Source: Polynucleobacter sp. MWH-UH24A
GTDB lineage: Bacteria; Pseudomonadota; Gammaproteobacteria; Burkholderiales; Burkholderiaceae
Assembly: GCF_018687475.1 (NCBI RefSeq)
Contig: NZ_CP061292.1
Location: 1,116,001-1,180,000 of the forward strand
Direction of reading: 5' to 3'
Length of the DNA: 64,000 nt
The translations under genes and the position numbers were made by a program. The notes below the pieces were generated by a model. It had not been told where the DNA came from. It saw only the letters and a program-made list of their open reading frames with translations, and made no database searches. Position 1 is the first letter of the stretch. Every line of letters starts with the position of its first letter. This document shows, piece by piece, positions 51,556-61,686 of this stretch.

Positions 51556-52503
51556 ATGCCTGATATCCCAAATCCCTTTTCGCCCTTGGACAATCTATTC
51601 ATTACATCGAAACGTCATGCGAACGCATCAATTCCTACAAAACCCTGGGCGGATAAATTGAATCCCCTTAAGAAGCTCTTTGGCAAAAAGCCCGAGGCCA
51701 CCAAGGGTGAGGCCAAATCCGAGACATCTTCATCCAAGACTGGATTAGAAAATGTCCCCCAGCTATTAGGTAAAGCCAAGCGTGCCCCGTTCAAGATTTC
51801 ATGGGCCATCAATGACGAAGAGATCAAAGAAGCGCAGCGCTTGCGTTACAAGGTGTTTGCTGAAGAGATGGGTGCACGCTTACCGGCCAATGAAGAAGGT
51901 CTTGATATCGATGAGTTTGATGCCTATTGCGATCATTTACTCATTCGTGACCCTGAGACCTTGCGCGTGATTGGTACCTACCGTGTCTTGCCACCCCATA
52001 AAGCGAGTCAACTCGGTCGTCTTTACTCGGACTCCGAATTTGATCTCTCTCGTATTAATCATTTGCGCCCCAAAATGGTTGAAGTGGGTCGCTCTTGTGT
52101 ACACGAGGACTATCGCACGGGCGCAGTGATCATGGCACTATGGAGTGGTCTTGGCCAGTACATGAAACAGCATCAATATGAGATCATGCTTGGTTGCGCC
52201 AGCATTCCGATGGCTGATGGCGGCCACTATGCAGCGAGTCTCTACAACTCGCTCGGGCCGGAGCAAATGGCACCGGTTGAGAACCATGCATTTCCGAAGT
52301 TACCCCTCCCCTTAGATCGTCTAAATGGCGGTCTTGATGTTGAAGCGCCACCACTCATCAAGGGCTACCTAAAACTTGGAGCAAAGATTTGCAGTGCTCC
52401 GGCTTGGGATCCCGACTTCAACACCGCTGATCTACTCACGATGTTGCGTCTCTCCGAAATGAATCCGCGCTACGCGAAGCATTTCCTAGAAAAAGCCGAC
52501 TAG
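51556..52503 (+). CDS. OlsB-like GNAT acyltransferase (ornithine lipid synthesis)
   Basis: A 315-residue protein. A charged N-terminal extension of about 75 residues precedes a GNAT domain with EAQRLRYKVFAEEMGARLPA, DIDEFDAYCDHLLIRD, MVEVGRSCVHEDYRTGAVIM and MLGCASIPMADGGHYAASLY. This is the pattern of OlsB, which transfers 3-hydroxyacyl groups from ACP to ornithine. Relatives with hemolysin-like annotations share the same domain. It follows dgkA by 85 bases on the same strand and may have its own promoter. The extension is longer than usual for OlsB. It stops four bases inside the convergent ppx stop. Confidence 0.78.
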   Translation: MPDIPNPFSPLDNLFITSKRHANASIPTKPWADKLNPLKKLFGKKPEATKGEAKSETSSSKTGLENVPQLLGKAKRAPFKISWAINDEEIKEAQRLRYKVFAEEMGARLPANEEGLDIDEFDAYCDHLLIRDPETLRVIGTYRVLPPHKASQLGRLYSDSEFDLSRINHLRPKMVEVGRSCVHEDYRTGAVIMALWSGLGQYMKQHQYEIMLGCASIPMADGGHYAASLYNSLGPEQMAPVENHAFPKLPLPLDRLNGGLDVEAPPLIKGYLKLGAKICSAPAWDPDFNTADLLTMLRLSEMNPRYAKHFLEKAD

Positions 52504-54068
52504 TCGATTAGCTTTAGGGTATAGCGATACCCAATTCGTTCCCACTCCGCTGCTTCTTTACGCAGGCTGAACTCGGTTAAGGGGTGGGCACTTGCCCACT
52601 GTCGATCAAGCAAGACCTCAAAGGTCTCAGTGTTAGGGTTCTTTATCTTCACCTTGGGTAAATGCTCATCCATGCGTGAGCGGCACAAGACATGCGCTAG
52701 ACGGATGCAGAACAACATGCGCCAGTCGGTGAAGTTGGCATTGTTCGAGAGTTTGCCAAGTTTACCGGTGTGTCCCAGTAAGAGCGCCGCCAGTCGGGCT
52801 TGATCATTCTTGGAGAACCCCGGCATATCGGCATTTGCTGCGATATAAGCCGAGTGCTTGTGATAGCCGTTATGCGAGATCGATAATCCCACCTCATGCA
52901 AGTTGGCTGACCAGCCAAGTAAGGCAAGATTATCGGTGCGGCTCTCATGATTCGGCTTTGGTAATTGGGCCAAGAAATCCGCCGCCAGCATCCCTAAGCG
53001 ATGCGCCTGCTCACGATCGACTGCATAGCGTTGCATAAACTGCTCAACGGTTACGAAGCGCATATCGTCATGTTGCGTGCGACCTAATAGATCATAGAGC
53101 ACACCCACACGCAAAGCTGCATCACTAACTTCCATGCGCTCGATTCCTAACTCATCAAAGATGGCGATCATGATCGATAGTCCTCCAGGTAATACCGGAC
53201 GACGATCATCTTTAAGGTTAATGAGTTGAACGCGATCGATGTGATCAAAGTCGAGTAGGCGCTTCTTCATCCCCTTGAGGCCTTGCAAGGTAATCACCCC
53301 CGCACCGCTATTGTCTAAGGGATCAAGAGTCGATTTCTCCCCAGAACCATTGAGTTTGTTATCGGCAATCAAATCCGATAAAGCGCGTGCCGTTCCAGAT
53401 GAACCAATCACTTGATTCCATCCCGACTTGCTAAATCGTCCTTTAATCACTTGTACCTCACGGCGCGCTGCAAGCTCTGCCTCTTTAAATGCATGGGGAT
53501 CGATCGCGCCGTTCGGAAAAAAGCGGATGCTATGCGAGACGCAGCCGATATAAAGACTCTCTAAGAGCTTAGGCTCATAGCCCTTGCCAATGATGAACTC
53601 GCTTGAGCCGCCACCCACATCAATCACCAAGCGATTACCAGAGACGGCTGGTGCCTCATGCGAGGTGCCGATATAAATCAAGCGGGCCTCTTCAACTCCA
53701 GCAATCACCTCGATTGGAAATCCCAAGGCAACCTGAGCTTCTTGCACAAACTTTTGCGCATTACGTGCTACCCGCAAGGTATTGGTGGCAACGGCTCTCA
53801 CCTGTTCTGGCCGAAAGCCCCGCAAGCGCTCTCCAAAGCGTCGAATTGCGCCTAAGCCCCGCTCCATTGCCTCATCATCCAGGACCTTACCGGGGGTTAA
53901 GCCTGCTGCCAAGCGGACCGGCTCACGCAAGGTATCAATGGTACGTAGCTGCATCCCGGAGGGAGTAATGTAGGCCTGGCAGATGAGCAGTCGAAAGCTA
54001 TTGGAGCCAAGGTCCACAGCGGCCACTAGGTCTAGTCCGGGCTTATTGGGGGTGCTGGTCTTAGACAC
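52500..54068 (-). CDS. ppx: exopolyphosphatase / guanosine pentaphosphatase
   Basis: A 522-residue Ppx/GppA protein. AAVDLGSNSFRLLI and VIDVGGGSSEFIIGKG are the actin-like ATPase-fold phosphate motifs, then an HD-like C-terminal domain (LGWSANLHEVGLSISHNGYHKH). It hydrolyses terminal phosphates of polyphosphate or pppGpp. It is divergent from ppk with 77 bases between, where a three-half-site Pho box lies. The length and domain set fit Ppx rather than short GppA. Confidence 0.92.
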   Translation of the reverse strand: MSKTSTPNKPGLDLVAAVDLGSNSFRLLICQAYITPSGMQLRTIDTLREPVRLAAGLTPGKVLDDEAMERGLGAIRRFGERLRGFRPEQVRAVATNTLRVARNAQKFVQEAQVALGFPIEVIAGVEEARLIYIGTSHEAPAVSGNRLVIDVGGGSSEFIIGKGYEPKLLESLYIGCVSHSIRFFPNGAIDPHAFKEAELAARREVQVIKGRFSKSGWNQVIGSSGTARALSDLIADNKLNGSGEKSTLDPLDNSGAGVITLQGLKGMKKRLLDFDHIDRVQLINLKDDRRPVLPGGLSIMIAIFDELGIERMEVSDAALRVGVLYDLLGRTQHDDMRFVTVEQFMQRYAVDREQAHRLGMLAADFLAQLPKPNHESRTDNLALLGWSANLHEVGLSISHNGYHKHSAYIAANADMPGFSKNDQARLAALLLGHTGKLGKLSNNANFTDWRMLFCIRLAHVLCRSRMDEHLPKVKIKNPNTETFEVLLDRQWASAHPLTEFSLRKEAAEWERIGYRYTLKLID

Positions 54069-54106
54069 GGTATTTAGAATTTATTAAGGTCAAAGACTAT
54101 TATCGT

Positions 54107-54135
54107 ATGAAATAAAAGTGACACATTTGTGAAAT
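54107..54135 (-). promoter_or_regulatory. candidate Pho box upstream of ppx
   Basis: On the minus strand ATTTCAC-AAAT-GTGTCAC-TTTT-ATTTCAT gives three PhoB-like half-sites at exact 11-nt spacing, 39 bases from the ppx ATG. Only the middle half-site is close to the TGTCA consensus. It also overlaps the ppk leader, whose ATG is ten bases away. Confidence 0.5.
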
Positions 54136-54145
54136 ATAAAGAGAT

Positions 54146-56239
54146 ATGTCACTTTTATTACTCAACCGTGAAATCGGTATTCTGGAGTTTAATTCACGGG
54201 TACTAGCGCAAGCCGAAGATCCAAAAATTCCCCTCTTGGAACGCATTCGCTTTCTGAGTATTGTCTCGAGTAATCTCGATGAGTTCTTTGAGATTCGGAT
54301 GGCGGGTATCAAAGAACAGCTCAGCGACAACCCCTTAAAAGTGGGTGCTGACGGGCGCACGATTGCTGAGAACTATGAGCTAGTCTCTCAACATGCACAT
54401 GCGCTTGTTGATCGCCAATACCATCTGTATCAGCAAGTATTACTTCCTCAGCTTTGTAAAGTCAATATTCAGTTCTTGCTGCCCGAGCACTGGAATCACG
54501 AACAACGCGTTTGGGCTGAGGACTTCTTTAAAGAAGAGCTCTTTCCCCTCCTAACACCCATCGCACTCGATCCCGTTCATCCTTTTCCACGCGTCATCAA
54601 TAAGAGTCTGAACTTTATTGTTCAACTCGAGGGTAAGGATGCATTTGGGCGCAAAGCGAATCTCGCTGTGGTACAGGCGCCGCGTTCACTCCCTCGCTTG
54701 GTCAAAATGCCTAAGCGCCTTGCGGGTCGTCAAGAAACATTTGTCTTTTTATCATCGTTTATTCAGGCCTTTGTCGGTCAACTGTTCCCGGGAATGAGCG
54801 TCCTAGGCTGTTATCAATTTCGGGTCACGCGCAATTCCGATCTCTTTGTATCCGATGACGAGATCACCGACTTACGCCAAGCCTTACAAGGTGAGTTGCC
54901 CACCCGCCATTTAGGTGATGCCGTGCGACTTGAAGCGAACATTAATATTCCAGAAGCGTTGTTGCAACGCCTGTGTAAAGAGAATAATCTGGACATGCGC
55001 GATTGCTATCGGGTGAATGGCCCCGTCAATTTAGTCCGCCTTGCGCAACTCCCTGACTTGGTCGATGAGCCTAAGTTGGTCTTTAAGCCTCATATCCCTG
55101 CTATGCCGTTCAAACGTGGCTCAGGTAATGGCGTGATCTCATTCTTTGAGCGTATTAAACAGTCTGATCTACTCTTGCACCACCCCTATGAAAGCTTTGA
55201 GCCTGTCTTAGACCTCTTACGCGAAGCCAGTCGAGATCCTCACGTAATGGCTATCAAGCAAACGGTATACCGAACTGGCGATAAATCACCAGTGATGGAG
55301 GCGCTGATTGAGGCTGCCCAAAATGGTAAAGAGGTCTCTGTAGTTCTTGAACTCCTTGCTCGTTTTGATGAGCAAACCAATATCAATTGGGCAGCCCGCT
55401 TAGAGGAAGTAGGCGCGCATGTGGTGTATGGTGTGGTCGGTCATAAATGCCATGCCAAGCTCTTACTCATCGTTCGTAAAGAGAAAATCCACAAATCGGG
55501 TAAGACTGCACTGGTACGCTACGCCCACCTTGGAACCGGTAACTACCACCCTCGCACCGCCAAGCTCTACACCGATTTTGGTTTGATGACCTGCGATCCG
55601 CTCATCACTAAGGATGTGCATCAGGTTTTTCAGCAACTCACAGGGACTGGCATGCAACTCGAGACCCGAGAGCTGTGGGAAGCACCGTTCACCATGCTCG
55701 AGCAACTCGTGCATCACATCCGTGCCGAGACCAAGGCTGCGAAGCAAGGCAAGAAGGCGCGCATCATTGGCAAGATGAATGCCCTTTTGGAAAAGACCAT
55801 CATCGAGGAGCTCTACAAAGCCTCTCAGGCTGGGGTGAAGATTGATTTGATTGTGCGCGGTGTCTGTGCGCTGCGCCCTGGAGTAAAAGGTCTGTCCGAG
55901 AACATTAAGGTGCGCTCGATCGTGGGCCGTTTCTTAGAGCATCACCGGATTTATTACTTCTACCATGGTGGCTCTGAGCAGGTCTATCTGTCCAGTGCAG
56001 ACTGGATGGAACGTAATCTGCTACGCCGCGTCGAAGTTGCCTTCCCCATCAAAGATCCCAAACTAAAGCAACGGGTGATTAACGAGGGTTTGATGGTTTT
56101 GCTTAAAGACAATGCCTCAGCATGGCTCATGAAGGCCGATGGTAGCTATGTCAAGAGTAAGCCACGCATCAATCAGGCTCCAATCGTGGGTCAACTCGAA
56201 CTGCTTAAGAAATTCGTTCGGGCGGAAAGCGCAGGGTAA
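54146..56239 (+). CDS. ppk: polyphosphate kinase 1
   Basis: A 697-residue PPK1 with four domains. LSIVSSNLDEFFEIRMAG is the N-terminal signature, HPFPRVINKSLNF follows, and the catalytic histidines lie in GHKCHAKLLLIVRKE and AHLGTGNYHPRTAKLYTDFG. It makes polyphosphate reversibly from ATP, storing phosphate taken up by Pst. It is divergent from ppx, an uncommon but sensible arrangement, and its 3' end overlaps the convergent phoR gene by 35 bases. Confidence 0.95.
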   Translation: MSLLLLNREIGILEFNSRVLAQAEDPKIPLLERIRFLSIVSSNLDEFFEIRMAGIKEQLSDNPLKVGADGRTIAENYELVSQHAHALVDRQYHLYQQVLLPQLCKVNIQFLLPEHWNHEQRVWAEDFFKEELFPLLTPIALDPVHPFPRVINKSLNFIVQLEGKDAFGRKANLAVVQAPRSLPRLVKMPKRLAGRQETFVFLSSFIQAFVGQLFPGMSVLGCYQFRVTRNSDLFVSDDEITDLRQALQGELPTRHLGDAVRLEANINIPEALLQRLCKENNLDMRDCYRVNGPVNLVRLAQLPDLVDEPKLVFKPHIPAMPFKRGSGNGVISFFERIKQSDLLLHHPYESFEPVLDLLREASRDPHVMAIKQTVYRTGDKSPVMEALIEAAQNGKEVSVVLELLARFDEQTNINWAARLEEVGAHVVYGVVGHKCHAKLLLIVRKEKIHKSGKTALVRYAHLGTGNYHPRTAKLYTDFGLMTCDPLITKDVHQVFQQLTGTGMQLETRELWEAPFTMLEQLVHHIRAETKAAKQGKKARIIGKMNALLEKTIIEELYKASQAGVKIDLIVRGVCALRPGVKGLSENIKVRSIVGRFLEHHRIYYFYHGGSEQVYLSSADWMERNLLRRVEVAFPIKDPKLKQRVINEGLMVLLKDNASAWLMKADGSYVKSKPRINQAPIVGQLELLKKFVRAESAG

Positions 56240-57500
56240 AGGTGCTACCCTTACCAAGCGTACTCTCAATAACTAGCTGAGCCTGATGACGGCTCGCCAC
56301 ATGCTTCACAATCGCTAACCCTAAACCGGTACCACCAGTCTCACGCGAGCGACTTCGATCGACCCGATAAAAACGCTCCGTTAAGCGCGGGATGTGCTCC
56401 GATGAAATCCCGGGGCCAGTATCAGTGACCGAGAACTCGCCCTCGCCTGCAGCATTGATACCCCATGAGACCGTTACCGATCCAACCTCGGGGGTATACC
56501 GGATCGCATTGGATACCAAATTACTAAAGGCTGATAAAACTTCACGTTCCTCACCCAATAAATTACAGGATGTATTGAGATTCATGTTGAGTGCGTGTTT
56601 ACCTTGCGATAAGGCATAAGCATCATTTTTGATGAGTGACATCAAATAGCTCATTGAAATGCTGTTTAATGGAGCTGGTTGTGAATTAGCCTCAAGATTT
56701 GCCAGAGTTAAGAGATCCTCAACCAAGTTTTTCATACGCTTGCCTTGATCCATCATCATCTCAAGGTATTGGGCTTTTTGCTCTGGGGGAAGATCTAAGG
56801 TCTGAACTGTTTCCAAAAATCCCATCATGACGGTCAATGGTGTGCGCATCTCGTGCGAAACGTTCGCCACAAAGTCACGACGCATGGCCTCAGCCTTACT
56901 CAAATCGGTAATATCCTGAATTAGGACCAAGCGCCGGTTCTCAGAGAATGGGAAAGCTTGCAGAAGAAGAATGCGACTGAAATTTGCCCCCATCTTCTCT
57001 AGCACGACTGGTTCATCATACTTACGACCCGTAATGTACTGTACAAACTCAGGGCGTCGCACGATGTAGTGAATTCTCTGTAGCACATCCCGCTTGAACT
57101 GAATACTGAGGAACTGCTCTGCAATCGCATTGCACCACTCAATTTGATCCTGATCATCGAGCATCACAATGCCATTGGGTGACGCTTGAAAAGCTTCGAT
57201 GAAGCGTCTGTATTGGCGTTCTACATGCTCAATATCTTTACGTAAACCAGTAATAATACGTTGAAGCCTAAAGAAGATTTCGGACCAAGAACTTCCAAAT
57301 CCAAACAAATGAGAAATCCCAGCGCCCCTCACAAAAACATCTAAACGGGATTGATTGACGTAGGCAATAAATAGACTGATGACTACGATTAAAAGAGCAA
57401 TTAACCATCCGAGCTCATCGCCCAAAAACGACTCTCCGATCAGGCCAGCAATGCTGGCAAGCACAAGGATCGGGATAAGTCGCAGAAATCCAGAAAGCAT
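56205..57500 (-). CDS. phoR: phosphate-sensing histidine kinase PhoR
   Basis: A 431-residue membrane kinase: two N-terminal transmembrane segments, a PAS domain (FIEAFQASPNGIVMLDDQDQ), HisKA with FVANVSHEMRTPLTVMMGFL (His-box) and HATPase motifs NAIRYTPEVGSV, DTGPGIS and GGTGLGLAIVKHV. It phosphorylates PhoB when phosphate is low and is inhibited by the Pst/PhoU complex. The gene lies 51 bases downstream of phoB on the same strand and is the last of the pst-pho unit. Confidence 0.93.
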   Translation of the reverse strand: MLSGFLRLIPILVLASIAGLIGESFLGDELGWLIALLIVVISLFIAYVNQSRLDVFVRGAGISHLFGFGSSWSEIFFRLQRIITGLRKDIEHVERQYRRFIEAFQASPNGIVMLDDQDQIEWCNAIAEQFLSIQFKRDVLQRIHYIVRRPEFVQYITGRKYDEPVVLEKMGANFSRILLLQAFPFSENRRLVLIQDITDLSKAEAMRRDFVANVSHEMRTPLTVMMGFLETVQTLDLPPEQKAQYLEMMMDQGKRMKNLVEDLLTLANLEANSQPAPLNSISMSYLMSLIKNDAYALSQGKHALNMNLNTSCNLLGEEREVLSAFSNLVSNAIRYTPEVGSVTVSWGINAAGEGEFSVTDTGPGISSEHIPRLTERFYRVDRSRSRETGGTGLGLAIVKHVASRHQAQLVIESTLGKGSTFTLRFPPERIS

Positions 57501-57551
57501 GGCGACATCTTAGAGCATCTTGAAGCGATGCTCAAAATTTAAGCAAGCCGA

Positions 57552-58262
57552 TTAACCTGGGGTTTTGGTGATTCGGTAGCCGCTACCGCGCACGGTCTCA
57601 ATGTATTGATCGCAATTGGCTTCGGATAAGGCTGAACGCAAGCGCTTAATGTGAACATCAACGGTTCGCTCTTCGATATAAACCTGGTCACCCCAGACCC
57701 GATCGAGTAAATGCGAGCGCGTATGAACCCGCTCTGGATTACTCATGAAGAACTGAAGTAGGCGAAATTCCGTTGGTCCTAAATTGACAAACTGATCTTT
57801 TTCACCCGGATGAGACACAGTGACCCGATGGGTTGAGGGATCCAATTGCATAGGACCTAGCTTTAAGACTTCATCACCTAGTCCCAAGACCGAATTTCGT
57901 CGCAGCAATGCCTTCACTCTGGCAATCAGCTCCTTCGGTGAAAATGGCTTCGTGACATAATCATCCGCCCCAGAATCTAGCCCCTGGATCTTATCGGCCT
58001 CTGCTCCTTTGGCGGTGAGCATCAAAATGGGGATATTTTGCAACTCAGGGCTCGCGCGCAGCTCTTTGGTAAATTGCACTCCCGACTTACCGGGCATCAT
58101 CCAATCCAAAATCAAGAGATCAGGCCGATGAACACGAATCATCCGCATCGCCTCCTCGGCCTGCAAGGCTCGGTCGACGGTAAATCCCGAATGGCTTAGG
58201 TTAATCGCAATCAGTTCTGCAATCGAAGGTTCGTCTTCAACAATCAGAATGCGATGGGGCAT
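57552..58262 (-). CDS. phoB: phosphate response regulator PhoB
   Basis: A 236-residue OmpR-type regulator. The receiver has VEDEPSIAELIAINL, the phospho-acceptor Asp in LLILDWMMPG and Lys in VTKPFSPKELIARVKALLRR. The C-terminal winged helix ends EERTVDVHIKRLRSAL and TVRGSGYRI. It binds Pho boxes such as those proposed here upstream of pstS, plcP and ppx. It is three bases from phoU and followed by phoR. Confidence 0.95.
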   Translation of the reverse strand: MPHRILIVEDEPSIAELIAINLSHSGFTVDRALQAEEAMRMIRVHRPDLLILDWMMPGKSGVQFTKELRASPELQNIPILMLTAKGAEADKIQGLDSGADDYVTKPFSPKELIARVKALLRRNSVLGLGDEVLKLGPMQLDPSTHRVTVSHPGEKDQFVNLGPTEFRLLQFFMSNPERVHTRSHLLDRVWGDQVYIEERTVDVHIKRLRSALSEANCDQYIETVRGSGYRITKTPG

Positions 58263-58265
58263 AGG

Positions 58266-58970
58266 CTATTTAGTTGCTTCGCGAACCAGATCATCATGGG
58301 GCACATGACGCACGTCTGAACCCTTCACAATATAAATTACAAATTCAGCAATATTTTTTGCGTGATCGCCAACGCGCTCAATCGCTTTTGCAATAAAGAG
58401 GAGATCCAATCCGGTGGAGATCATCTTTGGGTCTTCGGCCATATAAGTGATGAGCTTCCGTACAAAACCCCTGAACTCTTCATCAATTTGCTTATCGTCT
58501 TCGACCACCTTCGCAGCACCAACCGCATCAAGTCGGGCAAAACAATCGAGCGACTGCCTTAAGAGATCGATCGCCATTTGGCCAGAGAGCTTAATCTCAG
58601 CAGCATTAATCTTGTAGCTCACAGACTGCTCGATAATACGCTTAGAACGCTTCGCAACCCGCTCAGCCTCATCACCGGCACGCTCTAAATTCGTAATGGC
58701 CTTTGAAATCGCCATCACCAATCGCAAATCACGAGCCGTTGGCTGACGACGGGCAATTAGTTCTGCGCAAGACGAATCAATCTCCACTTCTAAGGAATTA
58801 ACAGTTTTTTCCCGATCAATCACCTGATTGCACAAATCAATATTGGTCTCTGAGAAACCACGCATCGCAACTTCAATTTGCGATTCCACCAAACCACCCA
58901 TTTGCAGCAACTTACTGCAAAGAGAATTTAAGTCTTCATCAAATTGCGATGAGAGATGGCGGTCGTTCAT
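58266..58970 (-). CDS. phoU: phosphate uptake regulator PhoU
   Basis: A 234-residue all-helical PhoU with two repeats; GGLVESQIEVAMRGF, DREKTVNSLEVEID and the second half's AIERVGDHAKNIAEFVIYIV are the characteristic metal-binding E/DxxxD-type helices. PhoU links Pst transport activity to PhoR and restrains phosphate uptake. It is 12 bases downstream of pstB on the same strand. Confidence 0.95.
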   Translation of the reverse strand: MNDRHLSSQFDEDLNSLCSKLLQMGGLVESQIEVAMRGFSETNIDLCNQVIDREKTVNSLEVEIDSSCAELIARRQPTARDLRLVMAISKAITNLERAGDEAERVAKRSKRIIEQSVSYKINAAEIKLSGQMAIDLLRQSLDCFARLDAVGAAKVVEDDKQIDEEFRGFVRKLITYMAEDPKMISTGLDLLFIAKAIERVGDHAKNIAEFVIYIVKGSDVRHVPHDDLVREATK

Positions 58971-58982
58971 AATGTCTCCTAA

Positions 58983-59828
58983 TTAACCAAAGCGTCCAGT
59001 AATGTAATCTTCGGTTTCTTTCTTAGCGGGTTTAATAAAGATTTGGTCGGTCTTGCCGTATTCGATGAGCTCACCAAGGTACATATAGGCAGTGAAGTCA
59101 GAAACACGGGCAGCCTGCTGCATATTATGGGTCACGATCGCAATCGTGTAATCTTTTTTGAGCTCATTAATCAATTCTTCGATCTTGGCAGTCGAAATTG
59201 GATCCAGAGCCGAGGTTGGCTCGTCCAACAACAAAATCGAGGGCTTGACCGCTACGCCACGGGCAATACAGAGGCGCTGCTGCTGGCCGCCAGAAAGGGA
59301 TAAACCGCTCTGATTGAGCTTATCTTTCGCTTCAGTCCAAAGAGCTGCCTTGTTTAAAGCCCACTCGACGCGTTCATCCATTTCAGCTTTAGAAAGACGC
59401 TCGTACAAGCGCACACCAAACGCAATGTTCTCATAAATGGACATTGGAAATGGGGTGGGCTTTTGGAAGACCATACCAATCCGTGAGCGGAGCAAGTTAA
59501 CGTCCTTACCCTTTTCCAGAATATTCTCACCGTAGAAATTGATTTCGCCCTCAGCGCGCTGGCCTGGGTAGAGGTCGTACATGCGATTTAAGGTACGCAA
59601 TAAGGTCGATTTACCGCAACCCGATGGTCCAATAAAGGCCGTGACTCTGCGCTCTAGGATATTCAGGTTAATGTTTTTTAAACCCTGGAAACTTCCATAA
59701 AAGAAGTTCAGGTTTTTAATCTCAAGCGCGTTCACTGCGGTTGTATCAGTCGAATGAGCAATCTGTCCCTCTCCTGCACTCGATTGATTAATATCAGAAT
59801 GGAACATCGATTTCATAGTAGTTGTCAT
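58983..59828 (-). CDS. pstB: phosphate ABC transporter ATPase PstB
   Basis: A 281-residue ABC ATPase: Walker [10 protein letters not shown], signature [16 protein letters not shown], Walker [14 protein letters not shown] and the H-loop [20 protein letters not shown] and [20 protein letters not shown] are PstB-specific. An unusually long hydrophilic N-terminal leader of about 35 residues precedes the ABC domain; the first ATG forms an ATGA overlap with the pstA stop, which supports this start. Confidence 0.95.
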   Translation of the reverse strand: MTTTMKSMFHSDINQSSAGEGQIAHSTDTTAVNALEIKNLNFFYGSFQGLKNINLNILERRVTAFIGPSGCGKSTLLRTLNRMYDLYPGQRAEGEINFYGENILEKGKDVNLLRSRIGMVFQKPTPFPMSIYENIAFGVRLYERLSKAEMDERVEWALNKAALWTEAKDKLNQSGLSLSGGQQQRLCIARGVAVKPSILLLDEPTSALDPISTAKIEELINELKKDYTIAIVTHNMQQAARVSDFTAYMYLGELIEYGKTDQIFIKPAKKETEDYITGRFG

Positions 59829-60682
59829 ACGCTTACCTTTTCACGCAATAATACGCGGGCTAGAATGTTTAAACCTAAAACTGTGAATGTAATTAAGAGT
59901 GCGCCACCCCAAGCTAGGCTAACCCAATTGTCATAAGGGCTCATTGCAAACTGGAAGATTACGACCGGCAAGTTCGCCATTGGGGCATTCATATTAGTTG
60001 AAAAGAACTGATTATTAAGGGCTGTAAAGAGTAATGGTGCTGTTTCGCCACTCACACGAGCAATTGCTAACAATACGCCAGTAATCACACCACTTTTCGC
60101 AGCGCGCAAGACCACACTCATCGAAACCTTCCACTTTGGCGCACCTAATGCGAATGCTGCTTCACGGAGTGTGGTGGGTACCAACTTCAGCATGTTTTCA
60201 GTAGTACGCACAACCACTGGGATTGCAATCAGCGAAAGTGCCACAGTTCCAGCCCAACCCGAGAAATGCTTCACGTTATAAACAATGATTGCGTAGACAA
60301 AGAGGCCAATCACAATCGAAGGGGCTGACAGCATAATGTCGGTCACAAAACGAGTTACTTCAGAGAACTTGTTATTCTCGCCGTATTCTGACAAGTAAAT
60401 ACCGGCTAGGATTCCAATCGGCGTACTAAAGAATGCACAGAAAAAAACCATCATCAAGCTACCAACGATGGCATTTGCTAAACCACCTCCATCGGTTCCA
60501 GGTGCGGGTGTGCTTGCAAAAAATAAGGAAGGGCTAATTGCAGCAAATCCATTCCAAAGGAGGATTGCAAGAATCCAGAGTAGGAATGCCATACCAATCA
60601 GCATGGCAGTTATAGAAAAAGTTAGGCCAATGGCGTTTGCACGCTTGCGCTTTGCAAATAAAGACGGATCGCGAGTGCTCAT
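59825..60682 (-). CDS. pstA: phosphate ABC transporter permease PstA
   Basis: A 285-residue inner-membrane permease with six predicted transmembrane segments. The EAA-type loop [20 protein letters not shown] and the [20 protein letters not shown] region are typical. It pairs with PstC to form the phosphate channel. Its start shares a base with the pstC stop, and its stop overlaps the pstB start. Confidence 0.94.
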   Translation of the reverse strand: MSTRDPSLFAKRKRANAIGLTFSITAMLIGMAFLLWILAILLWNGFAAISPSLFFASTPAPGTDGGGLANAIVGSLMMVFFCAFFSTPIGILAGIYLSEYGENNKFSEVTRFVTDIMLSAPSIVIGLFVYAIIVYNVKHFSGWAGTVALSLIAIPVVVRTTENMLKLVPTTLREAAFALGAPKWKVSMSVVLRAAKSGVITGVLLAIARVSGETAPLLFTALNNQFFSTNMNAPMANLPVVIFQFAMSPYDNWVSLAWGGALLITFTVLGLNILARVLLREKVSV

Positions 60683-61668
60683 TAGGTCTTCGCTCCTTGA
60701 TTCGCTTCCATGCGCATTAACATAATTTTTGCCAGGGTTAGAACAACAAATGTAATGACAAACAGAGCTAGGCCGAGGGCAAATAACGAGGAGTAATGCA
60801 GACCGACCTCTGCCTCCCCAAACTCATTGGCTAAGGTCGATGCAATTGAGTTTCCAGGGGCAAATAACGAGGGAGAAATCTTGTGCGCATTACCAATCAC
60901 AAAGGTTACCGCCATGGTCTCACCTAAGGCGCGCCCTAAGCCCAACATAATTCCACCAATTACACCGGTCTTGGTGTACGGCAACACGACATTCTTAACC
61001 ACTTCCCAAGTGGTGCAACCAATTCCATAAGCCGACTCCTTAAGAACCGGAGGAACGATCTCAAATACATCGCGCATCACCGAAGCAATAAATGGCAGAA
61101 CCATCATTGCCAGTATTAAACCGGCGCACAGAATACCAATGCCATTAAAAGCGCCTGAGAACAAAATACCAAGTCCGGGTATCTGACCCAAGGTACCAGC
61201 CAAAGCAGGCTGAATGTACTTAGCAAATAAGGGTGCAAAAATGAACAAACCAAACATGCCGTAGATGATGGAAGGTACAGCAGCCAGAATCTCAACGGCG
61301 GTCCCCAAAGGACGCTTGAGAACTTGTGGGCACATTTCAGTCAGAAACACTGCAATACCGAAGCTCAGTGGTACTGCGATTAACAAAGCAATCACCGAAG
61401 TGATAACGGTACCGTAGATTGCAATTAATCCACCAAACTCACCATTGATGATGTCCCATTCAACGGTAGTGAAGAATCCAAAACCAAATTTACTTAAAGC
61501 AGGTGCAGCATTAAAAATCAATGAAGCGATGATGCCAAGTAAGGTCAGGAGAACAGAAAGTGCAAAAAACTGAGTGGCGTATTTAAATAGTCGATCTAGA
61601 GTTCGCTGACGCTTCGCAATTCTTAAAACCGAATCATTCACTGCATTGGTATTTAACACTGCTTCCAT
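60682..61668 (-). CDS. pstC: phosphate ABC transporter permease PstC
   Basis: A 328-residue permease with six or more transmembrane segments. The EAA-type loop [20 protein letters not shown] and [20 protein letters not shown] are PstC hallmarks. It forms the heterodimeric channel with PstA. It lies 71 bases after the pstS stop, and a strong hairpin sits in that gap. Confidence 0.94.
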   Translation of the reverse strand: MEAVLNTNAVNDSVLRIAKRQRTLDRLFKYATQFFALSVLLTLLGIIASLIFNAAPALSKFGFGFFTTVEWDIINGEFGGLIAIYGTVITSVIALLIAVPLSFGIAVFLTEMCPQVLKRPLGTAVEILAAVPSIIYGMFGLFIFAPLFAKYIQPALAGTLGQIPGLGILFSGAFNGIGILCAGLILAMMVLPFIASVMRDVFEIVPPVLKESAYGIGCTTWEVVKNVVLPYTKTGVIGGIMLGLGRALGETMAVTFVIGNAHKISPSLFAPGNSIASTLANEFGEAEVGLHYSSLFALGLALFVITFVVLTLAKIMLMRMEANQGAKT

Positions 61669-61686
61669 GGATTAAACCTTTTTAGA

